NCBI GenBank assembly: GCA_019309815.1
Contig: JAFDFO010000043.1
Span: 1 to 18,843 of the forward strand
Length of the DNA: 18,843 nt
Direction: 5' to 3'
Source: Deltaproteobacteria bacterium
GTDB taxonomy: Bacteria > Desulfobacterota > Desulfobacteria > Desulfobacterales > C00003060
Below the pieces are notes generated by a model. It saw nothing but the letters and a program-made list of their open reading frames with translations. It ran no database searches and was not told where the DNA came from. This document shows, piece after piece, positions 1 through 8,180 of the stretch. Positions within the stretch are counted from its first letter, which is position 1. Every line of letters starts with the position of its first letter. Position numbers and translations under genes: made by a program.

Positions 1-551
1 CATAGCATGGTCGCCATGTCTGGGCGAATCATCCCGGCCCCTTTAGCAACAGCAGCTATGGTAAAGATTTTCTCACCGACATGACCCTGCTTTGAAACAG
101 CCTTGGGGAAGGTATCCGTGGTCATGATGGCCTCGGCCACATCATTCAGTCCTGCAGAGTTGAGACGACCCGCAAGCCCCGGCATGGCAGCTTCAATGCT
201 ATCAACATCCAGATGCAGGCCAATGACACCCGTGGATGCCACCAGCACGAGCTCCTCTGATATTCCTAGCGTTGTCGCGGCTGCACGTGAGACAGCCTCC
301 GCATCTTCGATACCTCGTTTGCCTGTGCAGGCATTGGCGTTGCCGCTATTTGTAACAATGGCCTGACACCGACCTGATTTGATCCGCTCCTTGTCAAGGA
401 GGACCGGGGCTGCCTGCACTTTGTTGGTGGTAAAAACACCGGCTGCACAGGCCGGAACCTCTGAGGAGATCATCCCCAAATCCTTCTTTCCATCCTTTCT
501 TATCCCGGCAGCAACAGCGCCGGCAACAAATCCTGGAACTTCAAGTTTCAT
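1..551 (-). CDS. argJ: Bifunctional glutamate N-acetyltransferase / amino-acid acetyltransferase ArgJ (3' end outside window)
   Basis: ArgJ moves the acetyl group from N-acetylornithine to glutamate in the cyclic arginine pathway; some members also use acetyl-CoA. The first 183 codons are visible. The start MKLEVPGFVAGAVAAGI follows an AGGAA ribosome site about 10 bases upstream. The conserved TNSGNANACTG block is at about residues 67-77. The window stops just after the ATML self-cleavage motif; its threonine becomes the N-terminal nucleophile of the beta chain. The whole beta chain is therefore unseen. The gene lies about 210 bp downstream of secA, separated by a structured repeat, and may be co-transcribed with it. 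Identification is firm from these motifs. Whether the enzyme is mono- or bifunctional cannot be told. Confidence 0.95.
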   Translation of the reverse strand, partial: MKLEVPGFVAGAVAAGIRKDGKKDLGMISSEVPACAAGVFTTNKVQAAPVLLDKERIKSGRCQAIVTNSGNANACTGKRGIEDAEAVSRAAATTLGISEELVLVASTGVIGLHLDVDSIEAAMPGLAGRLNSAGLNDVAEAIMTTDTFPKAVSKQGHVGEKIFTIAAVAKGAGMIRPDMATML

Positions 552-618
552 TTTTGTTGTTTCCTATTTAGCAACTGCTTTGACTGATACAACCGATGAC
601 GCCGTCAGAAGTGAACCA

Positions 619-760
619 TTTTCCAATTCATAAATGAGGAAGTTTTTTGGTGAGCAAGGCCTCACAAGGGTTTTCGTCGAGGCGTACACGGAGTACTCCG
701 CAGACGAAAACCCGCGGAGAACGCCGCTCAACGGAAAAATAACCATTTATGAATGGAAAA
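619..760. repeat. Structured inverted repeat, copy 1 (between secA and argJ)
   Basis: This 142-bp element has near-perfect terminal inverted repeats: TTTTCCAATTCATAAATG at 619-636 against the reverse complement of 744-760, with one extra base on one side. Inside lies a perfect 11-bp inverted pair, GGGTTTTCGTC (668-678) and GACGAAAACCC (703-713). Within that is an apical stem GGCGTAC/GTACTCC (681-687 / 693-699) with a 5-base loop. TGAGC/GCTCA (651-655 / 726-730) form a further stem. It starts 2 bp beyond the secA stop codon. It aligns along its whole length with a second copy at 3890-4029. I saw no open reading frame of its own that looks real. Confidence 0.85.
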
Positions 761-762
761 TC

Positions 763-3603
763 CTATTTGCCACAGCACTTCTTGTACTTCCTCCCGCTCC
801 CACACGGGCAGGGCTGGTTGCGGCCCACTTTCTCCTTGGAACGACGTACCGGCTTTTTGCCACCCTCACCACCGTGTGAAAAAACAAGCTTATCCTGTTC
901 GGCCTTTTCTTTGGCAGCTATCTCCTCAGGTTTGGCAATCTGAACACGAAACAGGAACCTCACCGTTTCTTCCTTGATTCGCCCAACCATCTCCTTGAAC
1001 ATGGCAAAGCCCTCCTGTTTGTAAACCACCAGTGGGTCTTGCTGCGCGTAACCGCGAAGACCTATTCCCTCTTTCAGGTGGTCCATAGCCAGAAGATGCT
1101 CTTTCCACAAATTGTCCACAACCTGAAGCACGATCATCTGTTCCAGTTGTCGAAGCTCAGAGCTCCCAAAAATCGTTTCCTTTTCTTCATATATCTTTAT
1201 TGCCGACTCAAAGATCAATTCAGCAAGCCCATCCCGGGTGAGGCCATCCATGGTGTCGCGGTCTAGTTTAGGACTGAAGCCAAACTGCAGGTAAGCAGTC
1301 TCTTTCAGACCGTTCCAATCCCATTCTTCAGGGAGTACCCTTTCATCGGCAAAACTCTCTGCGATTTTCTCTGATAATTCCCGAATCATCTCATCAATAG
1401 CGGGCTTGAGGCTCTCGCCGCTCAAAGCCTCACGGCGCTGTTTGTAAATCACCTCCCGCTGCTGGTTCATCACATCATCGTACTTAAGCAGCTGTTTCCG
1501 TATCTCAAAGTTGTGTCCTTCCACCTTGCGCTGGGCGTTCTCTATCGCTTTGCTGATCATGCCGTGTTCAATCGGTTCGCCTTCCTCCATACCCAGCCGG
1601 GCCATAATTGACGACATTCGCTCTCCGCCAAAAATGCGCAAAAGATCGTCTTCCATGGCGAGATAGAACCGTGATGTACCTTCGTCACCCTGCCGGCCGG
1701 AACGACCTCGCAGCTGGTTGTCAATGCGCCGGCTCTCATGCCTTTCGGTACCCATGATGTGAAGGCCACCAAGTTCTTTGACCCCTTCTCCAAGCACAAT
1801 ATCCGTGCCGCGGCCCGCCATGTTGGTCGATATGGTCACGTTCCCCTTTTGGCCTGCCATGGCCACGATTTCGGCTTCCCGTTCGTGGTTCTTGGCATTT
1901 AAGACCTCGTGCTTGATTCCTGCTTTAACAAGCATTTTGTTCAACTTCTCTGACTTCTCGATGGAGATAGTCCCCACCAGCACGGGCTGGCCTCGTTTGT
2001 GGAGCTCCTTGATCTCTTCCACAGCAGCCTTGAATTTCTCGGCTTCCGTCTTGTAAATAGAGTCCGGATGGTCAGTCCGGATCATCGGCTTATTGCTCGG
2101 AATGACATTGACATTCAGGCCATAGATCTTTTTAAACTCCGCAGCTTCAGTATCAGCAGTACCGGTCATACCGGCTAATTTGTCGTACATTCTGAAGTAA
2201 TTCTGGAAGGTGATGGTCGCCAGGGTCTGGTTCTCCTCTGCCACCGTCACCCCCTCTTTTGCCTCAACGGCCTGATGCAACCCGTCGCTCCAACGCCTGC
2301 CCGGCATCATGCGGCCGGTGAACTCATCTACGATTACCACTTGCCCGTCGTTGACTACATACTGCACATCCTTGTTAAACAACCAATAGGCCTTGATCAA
2401 CTGCCGTGTGACATGAAAGCGCTCGGAGGCTTCGCGATAGAAAGCCTCGGCTTTACGGCGCTGTCCCCTCTTTTCCATGCTGGTCAACTCTTCATTTTCA
2501 TCGATCTTCTGCAACTCTTCATCGAGATCCGGTACAATGTAGTCATCAGCGTGACCTCCGTAGATGAGCTTGAGCCCTTTCTCGGTGAGTTCTACCAGAT
2601 TTTGATTCTCATCGATCGTGCAAAAAAGATCCTGCTCAACCTGGGGAAGCAACTTCTCGGTAGAAAGCTGACCCTCCAGTTTATCCACTTTTTTCTTCAG
2701 AGCTGTCTGCTTTGCAAGCAAATCTAGAAATCGTGCATTCTTCGGATCTCCCCGCTTCACCTTTAGCAAGAGTTCAAGGACACCATCTGTGTCGCCCTCT
2801 TCTTCAAGCCCCCTCATAGCTTTATCCAGCATGCTGTGTATAAAGCGGTCTTGGTGTTGTTTCAGCTTGATGACTTGCGGCTTCACTTCGTCGTACAACT
2901 TGTCACCGACGTGTTCAACAGGTCCTGAAATAATCAGCGGGGTTCGGGCCTCATCGATCAGAATACTGTCCACCTCATCCACTATGGCATAATGGAGTTC
3001 CCTTTGTACCAGGGACTCCAAGCCGAACTTCATGTTATCCCGCAGGTAGTCAAATCCGAACTCGTTATTTGTTCCGTACGTAATGTCAGATTTGTATGCT
3101 TCCTGGCGTTGGGAGTCATCTAATCCGTGAACTACTGTGGCGACCGACAGCCCGAGGAAGCGGTAGATACTACCCATCCACTCGGTGTCCCGGCGGGCCA
3201 GGTAGTCGTTGACAGTCACGATGTGTACACCCCGGCCGGTCAGCGCATTCAGATAAGCCGGGAGAGTGGCAGCAAGGGTCTTTCCTTCACCGGTCTTCAT
3301 TTCAGCAATCTTGCCCTGGTAAAGCACGATCCCTCCGATCAATTGAACGTCGAAATGGCGCATCTTCAGGGTCCGCACAGAGGCTTCCCGAACTACGGCG
3401 AAGGCCTCAGGAAGGAGTTCATCCAACGTCGCACCTTGATCAATCCGCTCCTTAAGGCTCTGAGTCTTCGCCCTCAGTTGATCATCGCTTAGGCCCTGCA
3501 TTTCCGGCTCGAAAGCATTGACCTGTTCAACGATCGGCGTAAGCTTATTAAGCTCTCGCTCGTTTTTGCTCCCAAAAACCTTTTTCAGTACATTTCCAAT
3601 CAT
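763..3603 (-). CDS. secA: Preprotein translocase ATPase SecA
   Basis: SecA is the ATPase motor that pushes unfolded preproteins through SecYEG at the cytoplasmic membrane. The protein has 946 residues. Walker A MKTGEGKT is at residues 102-109, DEVD at 209-212 and DEARTPLIISG at 217-227. The helicase motifs TNMAGRGTDIVLG and RIDNQLRGRSGRQGD lie in the second half. The C-terminal zinc tail CPCGSGRKYKKCC is at residues 932-944. An extra charged, helix-rich segment at about residues 245-325 interrupts the first nucleotide-binding domain; I recall similar insertions in SecA of this group. I chose ATG 3603 (MIGNVLKKVFG) because AGGGGAG lies about 10 bases upstream. A TTG at 3645 would add 14 atypical residues. 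Confidence 0.98.
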   Translation of the reverse strand: MIGNVLKKVFGSKNERELNKLTPIVEQVNAFEPEMQGLSDDQLRAKTQSLKERIDQGATLDELLPEAFAVVREASVRTLKMRHFDVQLIGGIVLYQGKIAEMKTGEGKTLAATLPAYLNALTGRGVHIVTVNDYLARRDTEWMGSIYRFLGLSVATVVHGLDDSQRQEAYKSDITYGTNNEFGFDYLRDNMKFGLESLVQRELHYAIVDEVDSILIDEARTPLIISGPVEHVGDKLYDEVKPQVIKLKQHQDRFIHSMLDKAMRGLEEEGDTDGVLELLLKVKRGDPKNARFLDLLAKQTALKKKVDKLEGQLSTEKLLPQVEQDLFCTIDENQNLVELTEKGLKLIYGGHADDYIVPDLDEELQKIDENEELTSMEKRGQRRKAEAFYREASERFHVTRQLIKAYWLFNKDVQYVVNDGQVVIVDEFTGRMMPGRRWSDGLHQAVEAKEGVTVAEENQTLATITFQNYFRMYDKLAGMTGTADTEAAEFKKIYGLNVNVIPSNKPMIRTDHPDSIYKTEAEKFKAAVEEIKELHKRGQPVLVGTISIEKSEKLNKMLVKAGIKHEVLNAKNHEREAEIVAMAGQKGNVTISTNMAGRGTDIVLGEGVKELGGLHIMGTERHESRRIDNQLRGRSGRQGDEGTSRFYLAMEDDLLRIFGGERMSSIMARLGMEEGEPIEHGMISKAIENAQRKVEGHNFEIRKQLLKYDDVMNQQREVIYKQRREALSGESLKPAIDEMIRELSEKIAESFADERVLPEEWDWNGLKETAYLQFGFSPKLDRDTMDGLTRDGLAELIFESAIKIYEEKETIFGSSELRQLEQMIVLQVVDNLWKEHLLAMDHLKEGIGLRGYAQQDPLVVYKQEGFAMFKEMVGRIKEETVRFLFRVQIAKPEEIAAKEKAEQDKLVFSHGGEGGKKPVRRSKEKVGRNQPCPCGSGRKYKKCCGK

Positions 3604-3662
3604 GACGCGAAAGACTCCCCTGCTTCTGGACGCCGAACTACCCAAGACAACCTAAAATAATC

Positions 3663-3691
3663 AGTATACCAAAGAATACAACCCCCTACAA
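3663..3691 (-). promoter_or_regulatory. Candidate secA promoter
   Basis: On the minus strand TATACT (3663-3668) lies 17 bases downstream of TTGTAG (3686-3691), which keeps only TTG of the -35 consensus. A perfect TATAAT is also present at 3696-3701 but has no good -35 box. Either would give a short leader to the ATG at 3603. This is consensus matching only. Confidence 0.35.
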
Positions 3692-3840
3692 AGGAATTAT
3701 AGGGAGTTAGACTGCTGGTCCTGCAGCCGACTGCTCCCCGAATTACGTTGGTGGAAGTGGCAACGGCTCATCCGAAAAGATACATCACACCGAGAGGCTT
3801 AACGTCTGCGCTTTGCAGGGAATCTTCTGGGCTGGACTAG

Positions 3841-3883
3841 TTGGTGCCCATCCATAAATCAGTCTCTTGGTGATGGGTACTGG
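3841..3883. other. Long hairpin beside repeat copy 2
   Basis: CCCATC (3847-3852) pairs with GATGGG (3872-3877). Wobble and Watson-Crick pairs extend the stem outward to about 12 bp, enclosing a 19-base loop. The left arm and loop contain CCATCCATAAAT, the same string as the end of the adjacent repeat copy read in reverse. It may be a degenerate extra end of that element. No T-run follows on either strand, so it is not a standard terminator. The rest of 3604-3840 holds only the secA leader and candidate promoter boxes. Confidence 0.45.
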
Positions 3884-3889
3884 CGTGAG

Positions 3890-4029
3890 TTTCCAATCCA
3901 GAAATGAGGAATTTTTCGCAAGGTCAAGAAAATCAAGGGATTGCGCGGAGGCGTACATTTGGTACGTCGCACAAGCGATCCCGCAGATTGACGCCGAGAT
4001 TGCGGAAAAGGGCCATTTATGGATGGAAA
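3890..4029. repeat. Structured inverted repeat, copy 2 (between M23 peptidase gene and secA)
   Basis: This 140-bp element is homologous to the copy at 619-760. Termini are TTTCCAATCCAGAAATG (3890-3906) and the reverse complement of 4014-4029. TTTTTCGCAA near the left end pairs with TTGCGGAAAA near the right. An internal stem GGGATTGC/GCGATCCC (3937-3944 / 3975-3982) surrounds an apical hairpin GGCGTAC/GTACGTC (3950-3956 / 3962-3968) with a 5-base loop. The internal stem differs in sequence from copy 1 but still pairs, so the fold is conserved. The element abuts the stop codon of the M23 peptidase gene. Confidence 0.85.
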
Positions 4030-4938
4030 CTAGTTGAGGATATACTTCGTTGGGTTAACGGGGATACCGTTCAGGTGCACTTCGTAGTGCAGGTGTGGCG
4101 CCGTACTCCGGCCGGTGTTTCCTACGAGGCCAATCTTATCTCCACGCTTAACACGTGTGCCCCGCTTTACCAGAGATTTCTTCAAGTGACCGTAGCGGGT
4201 CACCATACCGTATCCATGGTCAACAATTACGGTCTTGCCGAGCGCCCCTTTGGAGCCCACGAACGTGACCGTACCATCGGCAGGTGTAACAATTATGGTA
4301 CCAGTCCGTGTGGCAATGTCCAACCCCTGATGGAACTCTCTCCGGCCTGTGAAGGGAGATGTGCGATAGCCAAACCCTGAGGATCTCCACCCCGTGGTCG
4401 GCCGGATGGTCGGCGTCGAAGCAAGCATTGACTGGCGGACCTCCAGGTACTCGTGAAGTTCCCCCAATGTCTCCTTCTGGATAGTCAACGTCTCCTCGAG
4501 ATCTTCTACCTGGGTATGCATCTCCCGCACGAGGCTATGATGTTTTTCGGTCAGCGGGATGCCGGCATCCAAGTCTTCAGGCGTAGGCCCACCAACGCCA
4601 AGCATAGCGTCGCCCTGCACAGATTCCTCCACGTTGGCAAGGTTCCGTATCTTCTCCTCAAACTCTCGCATCGCAACTATGTCTGACTTCAGGTCATTGA
4701 TCTTTTTCGCAAAGGATTGAATTTGAGCACGCTGGTCCGCGACTTCCCGCTCCAAGGCATGTCTATACGGTAGAGTTGTCTTCAACTTCCAGTAATCATA
4801 GACAAAAAAGGGGACTGCGGTGACACATAGGAGAACAAGGCACCCTACAATTGCCATAAAAGCCCTTGAAAGCTTGAACTGTCTAACCGAGGAACCACTT
4901 TCAGGGATAATAATGACCGTAGCCTGTTGTCTTTCCAA
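4030..4938 (-). CDS. Membrane-anchored M23 (LytM) family metallopeptidase
   Basis: Likely a periplasmic peptidoglycan endopeptidase, or a degenerate regulator of cell-wall hydrolases, of 302 residues. A short cytoplasmic head is followed by one membrane helix at about residues 26-48. Charged coiled-coil stretches follow at about 57-103 and 131-168, and the LytM domain spans about 185-302. The zinc-site residues H203 and D207 (HQGLD) and H282/H284 (HLHYEV) are all present, with H251 in YGHL, so the domain looks catalytically intact. The start is TTG at 4938, with GGGAGG 7 bases upstream and no better ATG nearby. It lies upstream of secA on the same strand, with a structured repeat directly after its stop. 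Family is certain; the exact substrate is not. Confidence 0.93.
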   Translation of the reverse strand: MERQQATVIIIPESGSSVRQFKLSRAFMAIVGCLVLLCVTAVPFFVYDYWKLKTTLPYRHALEREVADQRAQIQSFAKKINDLKSDIVAMREFEEKIRNLANVEESVQGDAMLGVGGPTPEDLDAGIPLTEKHHSLVREMHTQVEDLEETLTIQKETLGELHEYLEVRQSMLASTPTIRPTTGWRSSGFGYRTSPFTGRREFHQGLDIATRTGTIIVTPADGTVTFVGSKGALGKTVIVDHGYGMVTRYGHLKKSLVKRGTRVKRGDKIGLVGNTGRSTAPHLHYEVHLNGIPVNPTKYILN

Positions 4939-5004
4939 GGTACAACCTCCCTATACAATTTAGCAGGATGAAGTAGTGATAAAGCTAAAAGTTAAGCGCA
5001 GTTA

Positions 5005-5027
5005 CCATGGCTATGGAGGCCTGTCAA
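5005..5027 (-). promoter_or_regulatory. Possible -35 region upstream of the M23 peptidase gene
   Basis: A perfect TTGACA (5022-5027 on the minus strand) lies in the 203-bp gap upstream of the M23 gene. The hexamer 17 bases downstream, TAACTG, is a poor -10 box, so the assignment is tentative. Confidence 0.3.
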
Positions 5028-5078
5028 GGGTTTTGTATGAACAAGGGCCCTCTCTTACGATAGCCTATTCAGTGTCAC

Positions 5079-5097
5079 GTTGGCACGTTGTGCTAAC
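5079..5097. other. Short hairpin in the pmbA-M23 gap
   Basis: GTTGGCAC (5079-5086) and GTGCTAAC (5090-5097) form an 8-bp stem with one G-T pair and a 3-base loop when read on the plus strand. It could be an operator, or a terminator-like structure after pmbA, but no T-run follows. Confidence 0.35.
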
Positions 5098-5141
5098 CAA
5101 CTTCTTGCGGAACAAAGACCCCTTTTGATTTCACCCCACGA

Positions 5142-6491
5142 TCAATCATCAAGACCAACGACATTAAGCGTTGAGATCCTCAGGCTAGGGGCTCCAGTTT
5201 TCCCATAGAATGCAAGATCTGTGCCCACCCCGTCCACGTTGCTAAACAAATCGATGAAGTTTCCCGATACCGCAACCCCTTTTACCGGAAACACGGCTTT
5301 CCCCCCCTTGATCCACAACCCTGCCGCTCCCACAGAGAAATCTCCTGAGATGGGGTCAGCAGTGTGCAGCCCGATAAGATCGGTCACCATGAGCCCTTCC
5401 TCCAGAGAAGACACAAGCTCATCTGGGGTAAAAGAGCCATTCGGGATATAAGAATTGGTGATCCCAACCCACGGAGGCGCTTTGATGCCGTGGCGTCCTG
5501 CGTTGCCTGTTGAACCGCGGTTCTCTTTGTTCGCCGTGTGCTGATCGTACAGAAATCCCTGTATGACTCCCTCCGACACCAATACGGTTCTTTGGTGAAG
5601 CGAGCCCTCATCATCAAAGGGGCTCGAGGCCATGCCCCCCGGATAGAGCCCATCATCCACAATGGTCACATGAGACGAGAAGACCTGTTCTCCTATGCGC
5701 CCTAGGAGCATCGATTTTCCTTTTTGAAGATTGTCAGCCAGGAACGAGGCGGAAAGGACACTCAGAATATCGGATGCAACCCAAGGGGTCAATATGGCAG
5801 GGGTCTGCATACTTCTTACTGGGCGGGCACCAAGCATACTGACAGCCCTTCCAGCTGCCGTTGCACCAATTGAATCCATCTCAAGCCGTCCTAGAAAAGG
5901 GGAGAAGCCGTAATCCCACCCGATTTCGGCATTCCCGCCGTCTTCCGCCACGACCATGATATTGCCCGACACCAGAGTCCTGTCGTACGAGAGATCCAGA
6001 CCAGAATGATTGTGTATCGTCACCGTACCCGTAGTTTCGACGTAGGCGGCCTTGCGTACCTTCTTGATACGCGGATCACTCGATTTTGCCGCGGCCTCAA
6101 GACCTCGAGCCATGTCGATCTTTTCTCCAATGGGTGTTTTGTAAAGATCGTGGTCAAATTGATCAAGTTGAGGTGGCGTCTGCGCCGAAGGAACAGGGAA
6201 TCCAACAAAAGGATCCGGATCGGTAGCGCTAGCACCATGAACAACCTGCTGGACTAATCTTGGAACATCACCAGCCAACAGTTTTGTGGAGAAAGCAAAC
6301 CCCGGCCTTTGCTCCTTCAATACTCGCAGGCTTATTCCAACGTCATCACTATTTACAAAGACGTCAATGTCTCCATCCTTAATCTCTATGGTAAGGCCGC
6401 TGGAATTCACCACATAGACTTCGTACCCGTCCAAACCCTCGTTGGAAAGGCTGTCCATGATCGAACTGGAAATCGACGAGGTATCGGTCAT
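5142..6491 (-). CDS. pmbA: TldD/PmbA family protein, PmbA-type
   Basis: PmbA (TldE) is the non-catalytic partner of the metalloprotease TldD. Together they form a cytosolic chamber that degrades unfolded peptides and processes some modified peptides. The protein has 449 residues, normal for the family. Family marks include SSPFDDEG near the middle, GDFSVGAAGLWIKGG, and the closing GVGTDLAFYG in place of the usual GSD. No HExxxH zinc motif is seen, which fits PmbA and not TldD. No tldD is present in the window. The ATG lies 5 bp after the stop of the acetyltransferase gene, so translation is probably coupled; no clear Shine-Dalgarno is visible. Confidence 0.93.
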   Translation of the reverse strand: MTDTSSISSSIMDSLSNEGLDGYEVYVVNSSGLTIEIKDGDIDVFVNSDDVGISLRVLKEQRPGFAFSTKLLAGDVPRLVQQVVHGASATDPDPFVGFPVPSAQTPPQLDQFDHDLYKTPIGEKIDMARGLEAAAKSSDPRIKKVRKAAYVETTGTVTIHNHSGLDLSYDRTLVSGNIMVVAEDGGNAEIGWDYGFSPFLGRLEMDSIGATAAGRAVSMLGARPVRSMQTPAILTPWVASDILSVLSASFLADNLQKGKSMLLGRIGEQVFSSHVTIVDDGLYPGGMASSPFDDEGSLHQRTVLVSEGVIQGFLYDQHTANKENRGSTGNAGRHGIKAPPWVGITNSYIPNGSFTPDELVSSLEEGLMVTDLIGLHTADPISGDFSVGAAGLWIKGGKAVFPVKGVAVSGNFIDLFSNVDGVGTDLAFYGKTGAPSLRISTLNVVGLDD

Positions 6492-6496
6492 CTCAG

Positions 6497-6961
6497 TTAC
6501 CCAGCTGTCAGGCGTTTCAGCATGGCAATCTCATCGCAGTCTGGAAACTTCACGCACTTGACGCATTCTGCCCATACTTTCTGCGGCAGGGCGGCTTTGT
6601 CCACAACCTTAAAACCATGTTTGCTGAAGAAATCCGGCTGATAAGTCAGGGTGAAAACCCGCTTGATCCCAAGGACCTCGGCCTCTGCCAAGGCCGCTTT
6701 GACCAGTGTAGAGCCAACCCCTTCTCCTTGATGCGGCTCCGAAACAGCCAGTGAGCGTATCTCCGCAAGGTCCTCCCAACACACGTGAAGGGCGCAGGCA
6801 CCGGCAATCGCAACGCCGCCTTTGGGCTCAAATACGTTGAAGTCCCTCACGTCGTCGTAAAGGTCACTTAAGGCCCTCGGCAGGAGTTCCCCGCGTTCAG
6901 CATGCTGTTTTAGAAGGCGGTGAATAGCCTCCACATCTCTAACAGTAGCTTTTCGTATCAT
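6497..6961 (-). CDS. argA: ArgA-like N-acetylglutamate synthase (short GNAT form)
   Basis: A 154-residue GNAT protein, probably transferring acetyl from acetyl-CoA to glutamate at the entry of arginine synthesis. The acetyl-CoA loop is seen in SEPHQGEGVGSTLV at about residues 74-87 (Q-x-x-G-x-G). The C-terminal part, with FFSKHGFKVV and VWAECVKCVKFPDCDEIAM, resembles the acetyltransferase domain of NAGS enzymes that lack the amino-acid-kinase domain. Its presence in the same region as argJ fits an arginine role. It sits 5 bp upstream of pmbA. The ATG at 6961 has no good ribosome site. Another small-molecule acetyltransferase remains possible. Confidence 0.75.
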   Translation of the reverse strand: MIRKATVRDVEAIHRLLKQHAERGELLPRALSDLYDDVRDFNVFEPKGGVAIAGACALHVCWEDLAEIRSLAVSEPHQGEGVGSTLVKAALAEAEVLGIKRVFTLTYQPDFFSKHGFKVVDKAALPQKVWAECVKCVKFPDCDEIAMLKRLTAG

Positions 6962-7049
6962 GGCAATTCATTACAGGAGAAACCATCCGCAAAGACAGTC
7001 AACGCTCAAAATCGTTGGCATCTGCAGGAGGACCCTCTCGGGCAACCGT

Positions 7050-7250
7050 CTACTCATACCTGCCCCGTTGATCATGATTTTCCGCGGATGAGATCCCTTT
7101 TGTCTTCTTCCGTGCAAACAGGAGATAATATAAGATCAATATAGGATACGGCAAGAGCGCCCGCTCAAAATCACCCTGAAAAAGGGCATACGTAGAATAC
7201 CCTATAATAAAAAGGATGACAAAAATCTGCATCCACGCAACCGCGCGCAT
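7050..7250 (-). CDS. Small two-helix membrane protein of unknown function
   Basis: A 66-residue hydrophobic protein with two predicted membrane helices, at about residues 3-24 (WMQIFVILFIIGYSTYALF) and 31-46 (LLPYPILILYYLLFA). A basic turn ARKKTKG follows, then a charged tail. I chose ATG 7250; a TTG lies one codon upstream and cannot be excluded. GGGAAAG is present but close. It precedes the ArgA-like gene by 88 bp on the same strand. I do not recognise the family. The hydrophobic pattern and the positive-inside tail support real coding. Confidence 0.6.
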   Translation of the reverse strand: MRAVAWMQIFVILFIIGYSTYALFQGDFERALLPYPILILYYLLFARKKTKGISSAENHDQRGRYE

Positions 7251-7530
7251 CAAGCTTTCCCGAAACCTCTCTCGTCTTAATTCAGTATTTACAAGGGTTA
7301 CGCTGCATCACGTTCCAAAAGCATAGTACAGGCGGTCTGACAAGACAACTTTTCTCAGTCGAAAGGTCCCACCCCTCATGCAGGGGCATTGGGGCCGCTC
7401 GCACCTGTTGAGGACAAAAGGGGCTTTTGGTTATCCTATTCTCCTTCTTGAATCAAAGATAGATATCATGACGTGTTCCGGTGTCCACGCGGCTGAGCAG
7501 GAGGGAGCTTGTGAGCCCAAACACCCTCCC

Positions 7531-7926
7531 TTACCCCATTGACAAAACCGGATGTTGTTGGAGTGATGGGGGGGCTATTGGGTGCCCAATGGCGTCATCA
7601 ATGGCTGTTGTCAGGGCTTTAACGGTGAAAGGCTTGGAGATGACGGAATCGAATGTGTCACCTTCAAGAAACCACGGAGTTCCAGAAATTCCTATGACCG
7701 GGGTATAGGGTCTCTCAGAACTTCGGATGTGCCGGGCAACACCATGCCCGTCAACGCCTGGCATCCGAATATCGGTGATCACCAGGTCATAGGCCTGGCT
7801 GTCAAACATCAGAAGACCCTCTTTGCCACCTGGTGCCGTTTCTACATGGTGCCCCAACCTGTTCAATATTTCCTGAAGCACTTCAGAAACAAAGCTCTCG
7901 TCGTCCACAAGCAGGATCTTGAGCAT
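7531..7926 (-). CDS. Single-domain response regulator (CheY-like receiver)
   Basis: A stand-alone receiver of 131 residues with no output domain. The acidic pocket is D8/D9 (LLVDDE) and the phosphoacceptor is D52 in LVITDIRMPGVDG. The switch serine S81 is in GISG and the conserved lysine K98 in SKPF. All catalytic residues are present, so it should accept phosphate from a histidine kinase and signal through protein contacts. A 15-residue Pro/Gln tail follows the fold. GAGGG lies upstream of ATG 7926, and a good promoter (7964-7992) lies just before it, so it is probably its own transcript. No histidine kinase or chemotaxis gene is nearby. The 7251-7530 gap holds no gene I could support. Confidence 0.93.
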   Translation of the reverse strand: MLKILLVDDESFVSEVLQEILNRLGHHVETAPGGKEGLLMFDSQAYDLVITDIRMPGVDGHGVARHIRSSERPYTPVIGISGTPWFLEGDTFDSVISKPFTVKALTTAIDDAIGHPIAPPSLQQHPVLSMG

Positions 7927-7963
7927 GCATCACCCTCGGGCTGATTTGTGAAATATTTCGGGT

Positions 7964-7992
7964 AACATATCTTATTCTTCCCGGGATGTCAA
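7964..7992 (-). promoter_or_regulatory. Sigma70-type promoter of the response regulator gene
   Basis: On the minus strand a perfect TTGACA (7987-7992) and TATGTT (7964-7969) are separated by exactly 17 bp. They sit about 40 bp upstream of the response regulator ATG. This is the best promoter match in the window. Confidence 0.6.
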
Positions 7993-8011
7993 CTAAATAT
8001 TCCATAGCCTA

Positions 8012-8041
8012 CAAACCAAAACACTATATGTAGTGGTTTTT
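8012..8041. terminator. Possible bidirectional terminator after the Smr gene
   Basis: CACTA (8022-8026) and TAGTG (8031-8035) form a short hairpin flanked by A- and T-rich runs. It reads TTTTGGTTTG after the stem on the minus strand and GTTTTTC on the plus strand. It falls between the Smr gene and the response regulator promoter, where a minus-strand stop would be useful. The stem is only 5 bp plus a few A-T pairs after a mismatch. Confidence 0.4.
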
Positions 8042-8180
8042 CGAAAAACAGCGTTATCTGGCGGGTGGTAATCTGAGTGGAAAGGGAGGGAAGGCCGGGA
8101 ACGCGATGGATGTTTGGGAAATCGCCGAAGCCCGCCTTAACAGATTCTGGCGGGAACGAGGCTGCACTTGTGTCTGTGGT

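Noticed and set aside
3604..3645. Upstream TTG start adding 14 residues to SecA
   Set aside because: SecA proteins typically begin near MIGNVLKKVFG, and the ATG at 3603 has its own purine-rich ribosome site.
619..4029. CRISPR interpretation of the two repeats
   Set aside because: There are only two copies about 3.1 kb apart, each about 140 bp long, with no regular spacers and no cas genes.
7254..7530. Gap checked for tRNA, small RNA or a gene
   Set aside because: Only short hairpins (CCCCT/AGGGG near 7373 and CAAAAG/CTTTTG near 7413) without T-runs were found. No cloverleaf or convincing frame was seen.
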